A stretch of DNA of 64,000 nucleotides, taken from an uncultured Alistipes sp. Its GTDB lineage: Bacteria; Bacteroidota; Bacteroidia; Bacteroidales; Rikenellaceae. Under the pieces are notes generated by a model, which did no database searches, was not told the DNA's origin, and saw only the letters and a program-made list of their open reading frames with translations. This document shows positions 7,756 through 16,734 of this stretch, piece after piece. The stretch is taken from assembly GCA_938014215.1 (NCBI GenBank), contig CALLRW010000016.1, positions 62,001 through 126,000 on the forward strand, read 5' to 3'. Position numbers and translations under genes: made by a program. Position 1 is the stretch's first letter; each line of letters starts with the position of its first letter.

Positions 7756-9993
7756 ATGAAACGACGACATAATCTCTGCGCCGCGGTGTTTCTGTCGCTG
7801 CTCGCGGCGGCGTGTACGAACGACGAAGCGACGAACCGTCCCGCAGCCTCCGCGACCGTGCAGGTGCGCCTGCAGACGGCGGCCCCCGACGGTGAGCTTC
7901 CGCTCGGTGAAGCCGATTCCGAATCGGAGATCCGCACGGTGACGGCCTACCGCTTCGAGCAGGGGCTTCTGCGCGAGGTGATCGAGGGGCGTCCGGCCGC
8001 CGGCGAGGGGTGCTACACCTTCTCCTCGGCCGAACTGCGCGGCGAACTGCATCTGGCGGTGAATGCCGCCGGGATCGGGGCGCTGACGGCCCTCACTCCG
8101 GGGGAGTCGACCCTCGGGGAGTTGCTCGCCTGCGAGGCTTCGCTGGCGGAGATGACCGCCGACGGACTGACGATGACGGGCAGCCTGACGCTCGGAGCGC
8201 AGACTTCGGCCGTCGTGCCGGTGACCCTGCGGCGCAGCATGGCCCGCATCGACCTGCTGTCGCGCGATGCCGGGGTCGAGGTGCACGAGGTGACGATCCG
8301 CGACGTGGCCGACCGGGGTATGATCTGGAGTGCGGCTGTCGTGCAGACGCCCGCTTCGGCTTCGCGCGAGGCGTTTACCCGCAATTACGGCGAAGCTCCG
8401 CTTCGTGCCGCCCGCGAACGGCTGCTCTACCTCTGCGAACAGCAGGGCGGGGAGCTGGAGGTCGAGGTGGTGGCCCGCTTTGACGAGGGATGGCACCGCC
8501 TTCGGAGCCGCCTCCCGGCCACGATTGCCCGCAATACGGTCTACACGCTCGAGGTTTTCGGCCGCGGGGCCGATGCCAGTGTGACGGTGACGGCCGGGAG
8601 CTGGGACGAGGGGACCGGAGCCGAGTCGCAGCCTGTCGTACGGGGGCTGGTCGACCTCGATGCCTCGACGCTGCCCGACGACGTGCGCGTCAACGCCGCG
8701 TGCGACACCCTCTTCATCCCCCATACGCCCAGCGAACTGCGGGTGGTGCTGCGGGGCGAGGCGGGATCCGAGATGACGGTCGACGGCGTGGTGAGCGGCG
8801 TGAGCGTCACGCCGCAGAGGCTGACCCGCGGTCTGGAGCAGGTGGCGGCCGTCGAGGTGCGGAGCCCGCTGCGGGTCCCCGGCACGAAGAACGGCTACGT
8901 TGCGCTGAACCTTTCGCACGAAGGGGTCTCGACCGGACGCGTCGTGCTCCTTTTCGAGGCCAATCCCGTGCGGGTCGAGGGGCTGCTGACGCTCGATGAC
9001 GAGGGGCTGTGCGACTTCGACCGCTACCTCGAGGGCGAGCTGGCCCGCATCACCCTCCCCGAGGGGATGCGCATCGGGCTGGAGTTCCCGGCCGACGAAT
9101 CGCGCTGGATGGATCTCGTCCGCGACGGCGACAGCTGGCGGCTGCTCGGGGGCTGGAAACCCAACGACCCGAAGGCCGACGGCCGCCCGCAGGAGGGATA
9201 CCTCGTGGTGACCGATGCCGCGGAGGGTCATCCCGAACGCTACACGGTGCGGCGCCGCAACTGGGGGCTCCCGGTGGTGAAGATCGGCGGCGAGTGGTGG
9301 TGCAAGTACAACCTGCGGGGCGACGTGAAGCGCTTCGAGGATCAGGTTCCGGTATCGGCGGATCCGGCCGGGGACCGTGCGTTGGCCGACCATCTGGCCA
9401 CGTGCGACGACGGGGAGCTGCTGGCGCTGCTGGGCGACCAGTACCAGGCGAACAACCCCGTGGGGCTTCCGCTGCGCCACGACGGGACGGCCTTCTACCA
9501 CGAGGGAATGGTCTCCACGACGCAGAACTTCGGCACGCTCGACCGCGAGACGATGGCCCCCTACGGCTACCGCCTTCCCGACTACGATGCCTACGCCTTC
9601 TTCGCGCTCAACGAGAACCACAACATCGGCGGCGTGGGGGAGCGCACCTACCGCAATGCGGCCGGCGACGAGATCACGGTCCGCATTCAGGAGCGCACGG
9701 CCGAGTTCCTGGGCCATGCCTACGGGACGATCGCTATCTACGAGTTCCGCTCGGGCAACTCCACATGGGTGCTGGCCTCGCTGGGCCACCAGTGGAACAC
9801 GACGCCGGGCAACATCTCGCCGATGATGCTTCTGCTGGCCACCTGGGGCAACTCCTCGAAGACGTGGGTCATGGAGGGGTACGCCGCGGCCGACCGCCCG
9901 GGACAGAACTGGATCAAGTTCATGGCCCAGAATACGACCAAGACCCGCACGGTGCGCTGTGTGAAGAGTCCGGTCGAGTACATCTACGATTGA
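7756..9993 (+). CDS. Fimbrial tip-like lipoprotein (fimbrillin N-domain plus lectin-fold-like C-domain)
   Basis: A 745-aa predicted lipoprotein (MKRRHNLCAAVFLSLLAAAC). Residues about 25-290 align by eye with the two downstream proteins and hold the fimbrillin-type core PVTLRRSMARIDL. The C-terminal half, shared only with the 766-aa paralogue, contains RRRNWGLPVVKIGGEWWCKY, an APYGYRLPDYDAY segment and a terminal VRCVKSP. These resemble the FISUMP/C-type-lectin-like fold, which suggests a tip adhesin. The protein is probably exported through the lipoprotein pathway and assembled on the outer membrane. The tip role and binding function are inference; no ligand can be named. Confidence 0.75.
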   Translation: MKRRHNLCAAVFLSLLAAACTNDEATNRPAASATVQVRLQTAAPDGELPLGEADSESEIRTVTAYRFEQGLLREVIEGRPAAGEGCYTFSSAELRGELHLAVNAAGIGALTALTPGESTLGELLACEASLAEMTADGLTMTGSLTLGAQTSAVVPVTLRRSMARIDLLSRDAGVEVHEVTIRDVADRGMIWSAAVVQTPASASREAFTRNYGEAPLRAARERLLYLCEQQGGELEVEVVARFDEGWHRLRSRLPATIARNTVYTLEVFGRGADASVTVTAGSWDEGTGAESQPVVRGLVDLDASTLPDDVRVNAACDTLFIPHTPSELRVVLRGEAGSEMTVDGVVSGVSVTPQRLTRGLEQVAAVEVRSPLRVPGTKNGYVALNLSHEGVSTGRVVLLFEANPVRVEGLLTLDDEGLCDFDRYLEGELARITLPEGMRIGLEFPADESRWMDLVRDGDSWRLLGGWKPNDPKADGRPQEGYLVVTDAAEGHPERYTVRRRNWGLPVVKIGGEWWCKYNLRGDVKRFEDQVPVSADPAGDRALADHLATCDDGELLALLGDQYQANNPVGLPLRHDGTAFYHEGMVSTTQNFGTLDRETMAPYGYRLPDYDAYAFFALNENHNIGGVGERTYRNAAGDEITVRIQERTAEFLGHAYGTIAIYEFRSGNSTWVLASLGHQWNTTPGNISPMMLLLATWGNSSKTWVMEGYAAADRPGQNWIKFMAQNTTKTRTVRCVKSPVEYIYD

Positions 9994-10049
9994 GACATAC
10001 CTATAAAGACAGATAAGAATTTCAGAAAACCAATCAAGAAAAAGAAGCA

Positions 10050-10952
10050 ATGAAAACGAACAACATGACGATGATGGCAAAGATGGCGGCCATGGCCGCG
10101 ATGATGGCACTGGGGCTGAGCGCCTGCTCCGAGCAGAACGAGACGGTGCACCCGTCCGTAACGGAGGCTCCGGTGGTGCGGACGCGACTGGCGGCCTACG
10201 ACGGTGTGGGCCAGGCGCTCGAGGGTGAGAACGACGTACGCGATCTGCGTGGAGTGCTCTTCGTGGGCGGTGAGCTGAAGAAGATCTACGAGGCTCCGAC
10301 GTCGGTTGGCGGCGGTTACGGCATCCAGCTCGACCGTCACGAGGGTACGCTCTACGTGGTGGCCAACACCGCGGGACTGATCGATCTGAACGCGCTCCAG
10401 GAGCGTGCCATCAGCGAGAGCGACTGGCAGAAGCTCACGATCGGCATGGAGGCCTCGGCTCCGGCCCGCTTCTTCTCGGGCAGCGTCCGCCTCGACGGTA
10501 TGGAGAATACGCAGACCGAGCTTCCGGTGACGCTTCGCCGTGGTGTGGCGCGTTTCGACCTGCAGATCCGCACGGCCGGCGTGACCAAGGTGCGCAGCAT
10601 CAAGCTGAAGAACGTTGCCCAGTCGGCCTACCTCTTCCCGGTCGAGGGTGAGCTCTCGCCGGCGGATGTCGAGCGGAGCGAGGTATCGGCCGTGATCACC
10701 GATCCGCTGACCCAGGATACGCCGGCCGTGCTCTACCTCTACGAGCAGCAGAACGACGGTCTGACGGTGGAGGTTGAGGCCGAGATCGACGGTCAGGTGA
10801 AGACCCTCACGAAGAGCCTCTCGACCGACATCGAGCGCAATAAGATCTACACGCTGACGGTGCGCAAGGATGTGATCGACGTCCGTCTCGACGTCTCGTT
10901 CGACGAGTGGGAAGAGGGTGGCGACACGGAGCTCACGCCGCTGCGCCGCTAA
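10050..10952 (+). CDS. Stalk-like fimbrillin family lipoprotein
   Basis: A 300-aa lipoprotein; the signal peptide ends GLSACSEQ. It consists only of the domain shared with the N-terminal about 290 residues of the flanking 745- and 766-aa proteins: GTLYVVANTAGL, PVTLRRGVARFDL, then the NKIYTLTVRKDV segment. As the shortest member, without the C-terminal adhesin-like domain, it is the best candidate for the repeating pilus subunit. Its codon choice (more GGT, CGT and GAG-type codons) looks tuned for higher expression than its neighbours, in line with a major subunit. Processing by an arginine-specific protease, as in type V pili, is known for the family but not shown here. Confidence 0.78.
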   Translation: MKTNNMTMMAKMAAMAAMMALGLSACSEQNETVHPSVTEAPVVRTRLAAYDGVGQALEGENDVRDLRGVLFVGGELKKIYEAPTSVGGGYGIQLDRHEGTLYVVANTAGLIDLNALQERAISESDWQKLTIGMEASAPARFFSGSVRLDGMENTQTELPVTLRRGVARFDLQIRTAGVTKVRSIKLKNVAQSAYLFPVEGELSPADVERSEVSAVITDPLTQDTPAVLYLYEQQNDGLTVEVEAEIDGQVKTLTKSLSTDIERNKIYTLTVRKDVIDVRLDVSFDEWEEGGDTELTPLRR

Positions 10953-10994
10953 ACGACCCGTGTACGGATCACAACCCGAGAAATCGCACTTCGC

Positions 10995-13295
10995 ATGAGA
11001 ACGTGGATCGATAACCTGACGAAGCGCCTGTCGTCCTTGTGGCTGGTGCTGCCGGTGCTGCTGGCCTCGTGTTCGGAGCAACCCGAATCGCTTTCGGGAG
11101 CTCCGGCCGCGGGGGCGGCGGTGCAGATTGCGGCGGCCCCCTTCGCCGGGACCGACGGTGCGGAGACCCCGGCGGCGGATGCCCTCCGGCAGGTCGATGG
11201 CTACCTCTTCGAGCAGGGACGCCTGACGAAGGTCTACGCGTCGCTGCCGCTCGACGCAGGGGGCTGCCGGCTGCAGCTCGAGCGGCTCTCCGGACGGCTC
11301 TACGTCGTGGCCGACGCCCGTCCGGAGGTGGCCTCCGGGGAGCCGGCGTTGGGACTTGCCGAATCGGAGTGGCTCGAGGCGACGGTCGGCGGGGAGGAGT
11401 CCGTCGTGGCGGACTTTGCCTCGGGCGTGGTCGACCTGGACCGCGTGGTGGCCGGCACGGCCTCGGTGCCGCTGACGTTGCGCCACGGCGTGGCACGCCT
11501 CGACCTGCGGCTGCGGGTGGCAGGCACGGTCGAGGTCGGGTCGCTGACGCTGCTCGATGCCGCCTCGGCGGGCTATCTGCTGCCGCGTGACGGCGGCCCG
11601 GCCACACCGGGCGGAACCCCGCAGGTGGATCGAACGGTGGAGGCGGCATGGCCCGTGAGTGAGGATACGCCGGGCGTGGCCTACCTCTACGAACAGACCG
11701 GGGTCGGCGTGCGCGTGCGGCTGGAGGTGGAGATCGACGGCCGCAGCTCGACGCTCGAGGGGACGCTTCCTGAGCCGATCGAGCGTAACCATGTCTATAC
11801 GGTGACCGTGCGCAAGGATGTTTCGGATGCCGAGGCGCAGCTCGTTGTCGAGGCGTGGGGCGACGGCGGGGAGAGCGATCTCCAGCCCGATTTCGATGCC
11901 GTGCTGCGGGTCGATGCCGCCCGTTCGGAGATCCCCTCCGACGTGCGGATCGTCGAGGACGCCACGGCTCTCGAACTGCCCTACACGGCCACGGAGATCC
12001 TCCTCACGGTGGCGTGCGACAGCCAGCTGGAGGTGCTTCCGCTGACGGAGTTCCCGCTGACGGTTGAGGAGGTTTCGACGGGCACGGGCCTCGACGATAT
12101 GAACCGTTTCCGGATCCGCAAGTCGCTCTTCGCCCCGAACCGCCCGGCCGAGGAGGTGGCCGTGCGCTTCCGCCGCAAGGGGCTCGAGCAGGTCTATCCC
12201 GAGGATCGGATCGTGCTTCGCCTGGCGGCCAATCCGACGCGCATCGAGGGCGGGCTCGATTTCGACAACGCGGCCTATACGGTCGACTTCGCCCGCTACG
12301 TTGACAACGAGTTGGGACGCTTCGTGCTGCCGGCGGAGAAGCAGCTGACCGTGGAGTTCGACGGTGAGGATCCGTGGGTCCGCATCGGCGAGGCGTCCGA
12401 CGATCCGAATACCCGCCGGGTGGTGGGGGGCTGGCGCCCGAACGACCGCACGGCTGACGGACGCCGGCAGGCGGCCCGCCTGGTGGTGAGCAACCGCGCG
12501 GACGGTTCGCAGCGCGAGGAGTACACGATCGTCCGCCGCAACTGGGGGCTTCCGGTGACGTGGTTCCACGGCGTGTGGTGGTGCAAGTACAACGCGCGGG
12601 GCGATTCGCGCCGCTTCGAGGATCAGATCCTCTCGTCGGCCGATCCGGCCGTCGAGGCGGGCAAGAGCCTCTACGACTACCTGGCGAGCTGTTCGCCGGA
12701 GGCCTACCGCGACCTCTGGGAGTGGGCCTATCAGGGCGACAGTGGCAAGGGGCTGCGCGTGGTCGAACAGGATGGCAAGGCGGTGCTCGAGGGGTTCACG
12801 ACGGACGTCTCGGCGCACATCAACAAGCTGCCGCCCGACGCCCTGTCGCCCGACGGCTACGAACTGCCCTCGATGGAGGTCTACAACCGCGTCTTCGACG
12901 CTACGGACTACGTCTGGATGATGTGGGGCGGGACGCACACGCTCCGCGTGCCGTGGGAGGGCCATTCGACCGTCAAGCGCAGCCAGCAGCGGCGCAGCGA
13001 CGTCACGGTGGGGTCGCTCACGCTCAACGAACTGCTCAGCGTGCGGATGTGGAGCCCCGACTTCCCCGACGACGAGGGGATCACCTGGTACGGACCCGCC
13101 GCACAGTGGAACGCCGACGGCATCCGCCACTCGAACCACTACAACAACATCCTCTTCGGCGTCTACTCGCCCGAGGGTTCGGGCTGGTACATCAACGGCG
13201 GTATGACGAACCTCCACCTCTCCAAGAACGGAGCCGGGACGAAGGATACCCGAATTCTGCGCTTCCGGAAGAGCGACGTCGAGTTCACCTACTGA
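10995..13295 (+). CDS. Fimbrial tip-like lipoprotein, paralogue of the 745-aa protein
   Basis: A 766-aa predicted lipoprotein (LPVLLASCSEQ). The N-terminal domain shows the fimbrillin pattern GRLYVVADARP and PLTLRHGVARLDLRLRV. The C-terminal half matches the 745-aa paralogue at VGGWRPNDRTADGR, VRRNWGLPVTW, WWCKYNARGD and the SPDGYELPS segment. The far C-termini of the two paralogues differ, as expected if they bind different targets. It is the last gene of the operon, 42 nt after the stalk-like gene, and is followed by a hairpin terminator. Confidence 0.75.
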   Translation: MRTWIDNLTKRLSSLWLVLPVLLASCSEQPESLSGAPAAGAAVQIAAAPFAGTDGAETPAADALRQVDGYLFEQGRLTKVYASLPLDAGGCRLQLERLSGRLYVVADARPEVASGEPALGLAESEWLEATVGGEESVVADFASGVVDLDRVVAGTASVPLTLRHGVARLDLRLRVAGTVEVGSLTLLDAASAGYLLPRDGGPATPGGTPQVDRTVEAAWPVSEDTPGVAYLYEQTGVGVRVRLEVEIDGRSSTLEGTLPEPIERNHVYTVTVRKDVSDAEAQLVVEAWGDGGESDLQPDFDAVLRVDAARSEIPSDVRIVEDATALELPYTATEILLTVACDSQLEVLPLTEFPLTVEEVSTGTGLDDMNRFRIRKSLFAPNRPAEEVAVRFRRKGLEQVYPEDRIVLRLAANPTRIEGGLDFDNAAYTVDFARYVDNELGRFVLPAEKQLTVEFDGEDPWVRIGEASDDPNTRRVVGGWRPNDRTADGRRQAARLVVSNRADGSQREEYTIVRRNWGLPVTWFHGVWWCKYNARGDSRRFEDQILSSADPAVEAGKSLYDYLASCSPEAYRDLWEWAYQGDSGKGLRVVEQDGKAVLEGFTTDVSAHINKLPPDALSPDGYELPSMEVYNRVFDATDYVWMMWGGTHTLRVPWEGHSTVKRSQQRRSDVTVGSLTLNELLSVRMWSPDFPDDEGITWYGPAAQWNADGIRHSNHYNNILFGVYSPEGSGWYINGGMTNLHLSKNGAGTKDTRILRFRKSDVEFTY

Positions 13296-13330
13296 TCGGC
13301 CGGCCGGAGCCGCCTTTCCGGTTTTTAAAA

Positions 13331-13374
13331 AAATCACCCCTGTCACGCGAATCGTGGCGGGGGTGATTCCGTTT
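13331..13374 (+). terminator. Terminator of the fimbrial operon
   Basis: The arms AATCACCCC (13332-13340) and GGGGTGATT (13360-13368) form a 9-bp stem with an inner CACG/CGTG helix. It is followed by a short T stretch and preceded by an A-run. Confidence 0.75.
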
Positions 13375-13462
13375 TGGGGAGCGGTCTGCCCCGTTTGTGT
13401 GCGAAATTCGCCAAAAGCGGATAAATTGTCGGAGGCGGCTGCGGTTTATTCGTAATCTTTTA

Positions 13463-13470
13463 TATATTTG
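13463..13470 (+). promoter_or_regulatory. -7 promoter element of the V-ATPase operon
   Basis: TATATTTG matches TAnnTTTG and lies 41 nt before the subunit E start codon. A TTG at the usual 19-21 nt distance is not seen, so only the -7 half is supported. Confidence 0.5.
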
Positions 13471-13511
13471 TAGGCGAAAATGAAAAACAATAATCAAAAC
13501 TCAATCATACT

Positions 13512-14126
13512 ATGGAAAACAAACTGCAAGAGTTGACCCGCAAACTCTACGACGAGGGGTTGGAGAAAGGTCGCGCCGAGGCCGACAAACTGGTCTCCGA
13601 AGCCAAGGAGGAGGCTCGGAAGATCGTGGCCGAGGCCGAAGCCCGGGCTGCGGAGATCGTGCGCAAGGCCGAGACCAAGGCCGAGGATGTGGAGAAAAAC
13701 ACCCTGACGGAGATCTCGCTGGCCGGCAAACAGGCCGTCTCGAAGATCAAGTCGGAGATCGCCTCGATGATCGTCGCCCGGTCGACCGGCGAGGGGGTGA
13801 AGGCCGCAGCGCTGGATCCGAAGTTCCTCGAGGAGATGCTCGTCTCGGTGGCCCGCAACTGGAACGGCAGCGATTCGGGCAAGGTCTCTCTGCAGGCCCT
13901 TCTTCCCGAGGCGGAGCGTGCGAAGCTTGATGCCGCCTTCGCCGGCAGCGCCAAGGCACTGCTCGATGCCGGAGTCGAGGTGGGCTGGTCCCAGGAGGTG
14001 AAGTCGGGCTTCAAGGTGGGCCCCAAGCAGGGCGGCTACTACATCTCGTTCACGGATGCCGATCTGGAGGCGCTGCTGGGCGAATACCTCCGCGAGAAGG
14101 TTTACCAATTGTTGTTCAAGGCTTAG
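13512..14126 (+). CDS. ntpE: V-type ATP synthase subunit E
   Basis: Peripheral-stalk subunit linking the catalytic head to the membrane sector. The 204-aa protein has a charged, alanine-rich N-terminal coiled coil over about the first 70 residues (e.g. EARKIVAEAEARAAEIVRK), then a globular C-terminal domain ending EYLREKVYQLLFKA, as in family members. It is first in the operon E-DUF2764-A-B-D-I-K. No separate G subunit, the usual partner of E in the peripheral stalk, is encoded nearby. Confidence 0.9.
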   Translation: MENKLQELTRKLYDEGLEKGRAEADKLVSEAKEEARKIVAEAEARAAEIVRKAETKAEDVEKNTLTEISLAGKQAVSKIKSEIASMIVARSTGEGVKAAALDPKFLEEMLVSVARNWNGSDSGKVSLQALLPEAERAKLDAAFAGSAKALLDAGVEVGWSQEVKSGFKVGPKQGGYYISFTDADLEALLGEYLREKVYQLLFKA

Positions 14127-14130
14127 AGGC

Positions 14131-14967
14131 ATGTTTGCAAAGCAATATTATAGTCTGGTAGCCTCGCTGAGGGAGTACTCGCTCGATGCCGACACGAAGG
14201 GTTTCGACGCCCGCGCGATCATCGACGAGATTCTCGAAGGGGTCTCCCGGCGCGATGCCCGGACGGTCCGCCTGCTCTACGGCTACTACGACTGCGAGAA
14301 TCTGGCGGCCCTGCGCAGCGGACGCGCGGCGCACAACCCGCTGGGCAACTTCACCCGCGAGGAGCTCGCCGACGAACTGAAGAGTCCGCAGCGGCTTCCC
14401 GAGGCATTGGCACGCGTGGTGCGGGCCTATGCCGATCCCGAGGGGGAGGATGCCGAGACGGTCGATACGGCGCATCGATTCGAAAAGGAGCTTTTCGGAG
14501 CCTACTACGGGCTCTGCGAGGGCTCCTCGAACCGTTTCATGCGCGCCTGGTCAGGCTTCGACCGCACGCTGCGCAACGTCACGGCTGCGGTGGCGGCCCG
14601 CGCGACGGGTCGTTCGATCGAGGAGACGGTGGTCGGCGGCGGCGACGTGGTCGAACAGCTGCAGCGCAGTTCGGCGGCCGACTTCGGCCTGCGCGGCGAG
14701 CTGCCCTGGATCGACGCGGTGATCGCGGCGATGAACGATGAGACGAACCTCCTGGAGAAGGAGCGCAAGCTGGATCAGATCCGCTGGACGGAGGCCTCGG
14801 AGCTGGCCACGTTCGACTACTTCACGATCGACGCCATCCTCTCCTACCTGGTGCGGGTCAATATCGTGGCCCGCTGGACGCGCCTCGACGCCGCCCGCGG
14901 CCGCGAGATGTTCGCCCGTCTGATGGCGGAGCTGGACGGCCGTGAACTGATTGAAAATAAACAATAA
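14131..14967 (+). CDS. DUF2764 family protein, probable V-ATPase C-type subunit
   Basis: A 278-aa protein starting at the ATG at 14131 (MFAKQYYSLVASLREYSLD), 4 nt after subunit E, with AGAGG just upstream. The sequence is helical and lacks membrane segments. The pattern YYSLVASLREY, DFGLRGELPWIDAV and a C-terminal ATFDYFTIDAILSYLVRV fit DUF2764, which occurs in Bacteroidota V-ATPase operons between E and A. The central-stalk C subunit is otherwise missing, and the length and helical nature suit a diverged C-like role. That assignment is inference. Confidence 0.8.
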   Translation: MFAKQYYSLVASLREYSLDADTKGFDARAIIDEILEGVSRRDARTVRLLYGYYDCENLAALRSGRAAHNPLGNFTREELADELKSPQRLPEALARVVRAYADPEGEDAETVDTAHRFEKELFGAYYGLCEGSSNRFMRAWSGFDRTLRNVTAAVAARATGRSIEETVVGGGDVVEQLQRSSAADFGLRGELPWIDAVIAAMNDETNLLEKERKLDQIRWTEASELATFDYFTIDAILSYLVRVNIVARWTRLDAARGREMFARLMAELDGRELIENKQ

Positions 14968-14976
14968 AAAGATACG

Positions 14977-16731
14977 ATGAAAACAACAGGACGTGTAAAC
15001 GGTATCATCTCCAACATCGTGATCGTCAAGGCCGACGGACCCGTTGGCCAGAACGAGATCTGCCACGTGTGGACGGGTGATACGAAGATGATGGCCGAGG
15101 TCATCAAGGTCATAGGCGATGCGGCCTATGTGCAGGTTTTTGACAGCACGCGCGGGCTGAAGATCGGCGACCGGGTCGAGTTCGAGGGGCACATGCTCGA
15201 GGTGACGCTCGCCCCGGGTCTGCTGTCGCGCAATTACGACGGTCTGCAGAACGACCTCGAAAAGATGGAGGGTCTGTTCATTGCCCGCGGATCGATCACC
15301 GATCCGGTCGACTTCGAGGCTGAGTGGGACTTCACGCCGCTGGCCAAAGCCGGTGACAAGGTCTCGGCCGCCTCGTGGCTGGGCGAGGTCAAGGAGCAGT
15401 GGGTCATGCACAAGATCATGGTCCCCTTCACGATGACCGGCCACTATACGGTCAAGAGCGTGGCCAAGGCCGGCAAGTACAAGGTGCGCGACACGGTGGC
15501 CGTGGTGACCGACGCCGAGGGGCGCGACCACGAGATCACGATGGTGCAGAAGTGGCCCGTCAAGCAGGCCATCCGCTGCTATACGGAGAAGCCGCGTCCG
15601 TCGCGCGTCATGGAGACGGGCGTGCGCGCCATCGACACCTTCAACCCGATGGCCGAGGGCGGTACGGGCTTCATCCCGGGGCCGTTCGGCGCCGGCAAGA
15701 CGGTGCTGCAGCACGCCATCTCGAAACAGGCCGATGCCGACGTGATCATCATGGTGGCGTGCGGCGAGCGTGCCAACGAGGTGGTGGAGATCTTCAAGGA
15801 GTTCCCCGAACTGGTCGACCCGCGCACGGGCCACAAGCTGATGGAGCGTACGATCATCATCTGCAACACGTCGAACATGCCCGTTGCGGCGCGTGAGGCG
15901 TCGGTCTACACGGGTATGACCATCGGCGAGTACTACCGCTCGATGGGTCTGAAGGTGCTGGTGATGGCCGACTCGACGTCGCGCTGGGCCCAGGCGCTGC
16001 GCGAGATGTCGAACCGTCTGGAGGAGCTTCCGGGTCAGGACGCCTTCCCGATGGACCTCTCGGCCATTATCTCGAACTTCTACTCGCGGGCCGGTCTGGT
16101 GAAGCTGACCAACGGAGAGACGGGTTCGGTGACGTTCCTCGGTACGGTGTCGCCCGCGGGCGGTAACCTCAAGGAGCCCGTGACGGAGTCGACCAAGAAG
16201 GCGGCGCGCTGCTTCTACGCCCTTTCGCAGGGGCGTGCCGACTCGAAGCGCTACCCGGCCATCGACCCGCTGGAGTCCTATTCGAAATACCTGGAGTATC
16301 CCGAGATCCGCGAATACCTCGACTCGCACATCGAGAAGGACTGGGTCGACCTGGTCTATGCGGGCAAGACGCTCGTGCAGCGCGGCAAGGAGGCCAACGA
16401 CCAGATCAACATTCTGGGTGACGACGGTGTGCCGGTGGAGTACCACGAGCGGTTCTGGAAGTCGGAGCTGATCGACTTCGTGATCCTGCAGCAGGATGCC
16501 TTCGACGCCATCGACGCCAACTGCCCGATCGAGCGTCAGAAGATGATGTACGAGATGGTGCTGGGGATCTGCCGCAAGAGCTTCTCGTTTGCCGATTTCG
16601 AGGAGTGCTCGCAGTTCTTCAAGGGTCTGATCAACCTCTTCCGCCAGATGAACTACTCGGAGTGGAAGTCGGAGAAGTTCGAGAACTACAAGCGACAGAT
16701 CGAAGAGTACGTGAGTGAAAAAAACAAGTAA
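14977..16731 (+). CDS. ntpA: V-type ATP synthase catalytic subunit A
   Basis: Catalytic nucleotide-binding subunit of the V1/A1 head. The 584-aa protein has the Walker A segment GPFGAGKTVLQH near residue 235, preceded by the non-homologous insert typical of V-type A subunits. Further on are GECGERANEVVEIF-like sequence (here CGERANEVVEIFKEF), the MADSTSRWAQALREMS block and SPAGGNLKEPVT. It is followed 3 nt later by subunit B. All catalytic-site features visible by eye are intact. Confidence 0.97.
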   Translation: MKTTGRVNGIISNIVIVKADGPVGQNEICHVWTGDTKMMAEVIKVIGDAAYVQVFDSTRGLKIGDRVEFEGHMLEVTLAPGLLSRNYDGLQNDLEKMEGLFIARGSITDPVDFEAEWDFTPLAKAGDKVSAASWLGEVKEQWVMHKIMVPFTMTGHYTVKSVAKAGKYKVRDTVAVVTDAEGRDHEITMVQKWPVKQAIRCYTEKPRPSRVMETGVRAIDTFNPMAEGGTGFIPGPFGAGKTVLQHAISKQADADVIIMVACGERANEVVEIFKEFPELVDPRTGHKLMERTIIICNTSNMPVAAREASVYTGMTIGEYYRSMGLKVLVMADSTSRWAQALREMSNRLEELPGQDAFPMDLSAIISNFYSRAGLVKLTNGETGSVTFLGTVSPAGGNLKEPVTESTKKAARCFYALSQGRADSKRYPAIDPLESYSKYLEYPEIREYLDSHIEKDWVDLVYAGKTLVQRGKEANDQINILGDDGVPVEYHERFWKSELIDFVILQQDAFDAIDANCPIERQKMMYEMVLGICRKSFSFADFEECSQFFKGLINLFRQMNYSEWKSEKFENYKRQIEEYVSEKNK

Positions 16732-16734
16732 ACC

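Noticed and set aside
5017..13295. Invertible promoter for phase-variable pili
   Set aside because: No long inverted repeats flank the promoter region and no recombinase gene is adjacent.
9984..13346. 1120-codon open frame antisense to the 766-aa fimbrial-type lipoprotein, and similar long antisense frames elsewhere (e.g. 14551-18642, 29050-32646)
   Set aside because: They mirror real genes in high-G+C DNA, where stops are rare on the opposite strand; their peptides are His/Arg/Val-rich without domains or promoters.
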